From the NCBI RefSeq assembly GCF_001556045.1, contig NZ_LSIC01000026.1, positions 1 to 32,913 of the forward strand: DNA of 32,913 nt, written 5' to 3'. A program made the translations under genes and the position numbers. Of this stretch, positions 32,904 through 32,913 are shown piece after piece. Under the pieces are notes generated by a model. That model was not told the DNA's origin, searched no databases, and worked only from the letters and a program-made list of their open reading frames with translations. The number at the start of each line of letters is the position of its first letter. The first letter of the stretch is position 1. Source of the DNA: Bradyrhizobium sp. CCH5-F6. Its GTDB lineage: Bacteria; Pseudomonadota; Alphaproteobacteria; Rhizobiales; Xanthobacteraceae.

Positions 32904-32913
32904 GGACTGAGTG

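Noticed and set aside
1..32913. tRNA, rRNA, CRISPR array, insertion sequence or phage attachment site
   Set aside because: No cloverleaf-like, spacer-repeat or transposase-like sequence was noticed on either strand.

Overview
The window is GC-rich alphaproteobacterial chromosome. I infer Bradyrhizobium or a close relative. The grounds are codon use with long antisense ORF shadows, several families of short palindromic repeats typical of that group, a fused indolepyruvate ferredoxin oxidoreductase, an HpnP-type radical SAM protein, and genes of the sulfur-oxidation (Sox) and molybdenum hydroxylase families. No rRNA, tRNA, CRISPR array, prophage or insertion sequence was seen.

Layout. 1-5.7 kb: a short-chain dehydrogenase, a candidate small RNA with an intrinsic terminator, a secreted nuclease, a GMC oxidoreductase with its small subunit, and an HtrA-like protease with no visible export signal. 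5.8-10.4 kb: a fused indolepyruvate ferredoxin oxidoreductase facing a double-hotdog protein. 10.4-14.2 kb: a consensus sigma-54 promoter drives a biuret-hydrolase-like cysteine hydrolase and an NCS2-like permease, a likely nitrogen-scavenging operon, with a convergent AraC-type regulator. 14.4-15.9 kb: a trimeric autotransporter adhesin. 16.0-22.2 kb: a minus-strand run of seven genes, namely [2Fe-2S] and molybdopterin hydroxylase subunits, a flavocytochrome c/SoxF flavoprotein, then soxX, soxY, soxZ and soxA, with overlapping or nearly touching ends. soxB and soxCD are absent from the window. 22.6-24.2 kb: a B12-binding radical SAM protein of the HpnP type. 24.4-26.6 kb: a large membrane-anchored protein with a phospholipase A2-like active-site motif. 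26.6-28.0 kb: an MFS exporter. 28.5-32.7 kb: a probable four-gene operon behind a near-consensus sigma-70 promoter in an AT-rich island. It encodes a membrane coiled-coil protein, an orphan TAXI-type binding protein, a secreted VasI/TagO-like protein and a secreted DsrE-like protein.

Most notable: soxX can start canonically only by reading through a palindromic repeat, or else carries a one-base frameshift in its signal peptide. SoxY ends in AAC-TEETN instead of the usual GGCGG arm. Also of interest are the PLA2-like protein, the 28.5-32.7 kb envelope operon, the sigma-54 biuret-type operon with an inverted repeat overlapping its -24 box, and the candidate small RNA near 1.1-1.2 kb. Family calls come from recognising motifs by eye; no database search was run.
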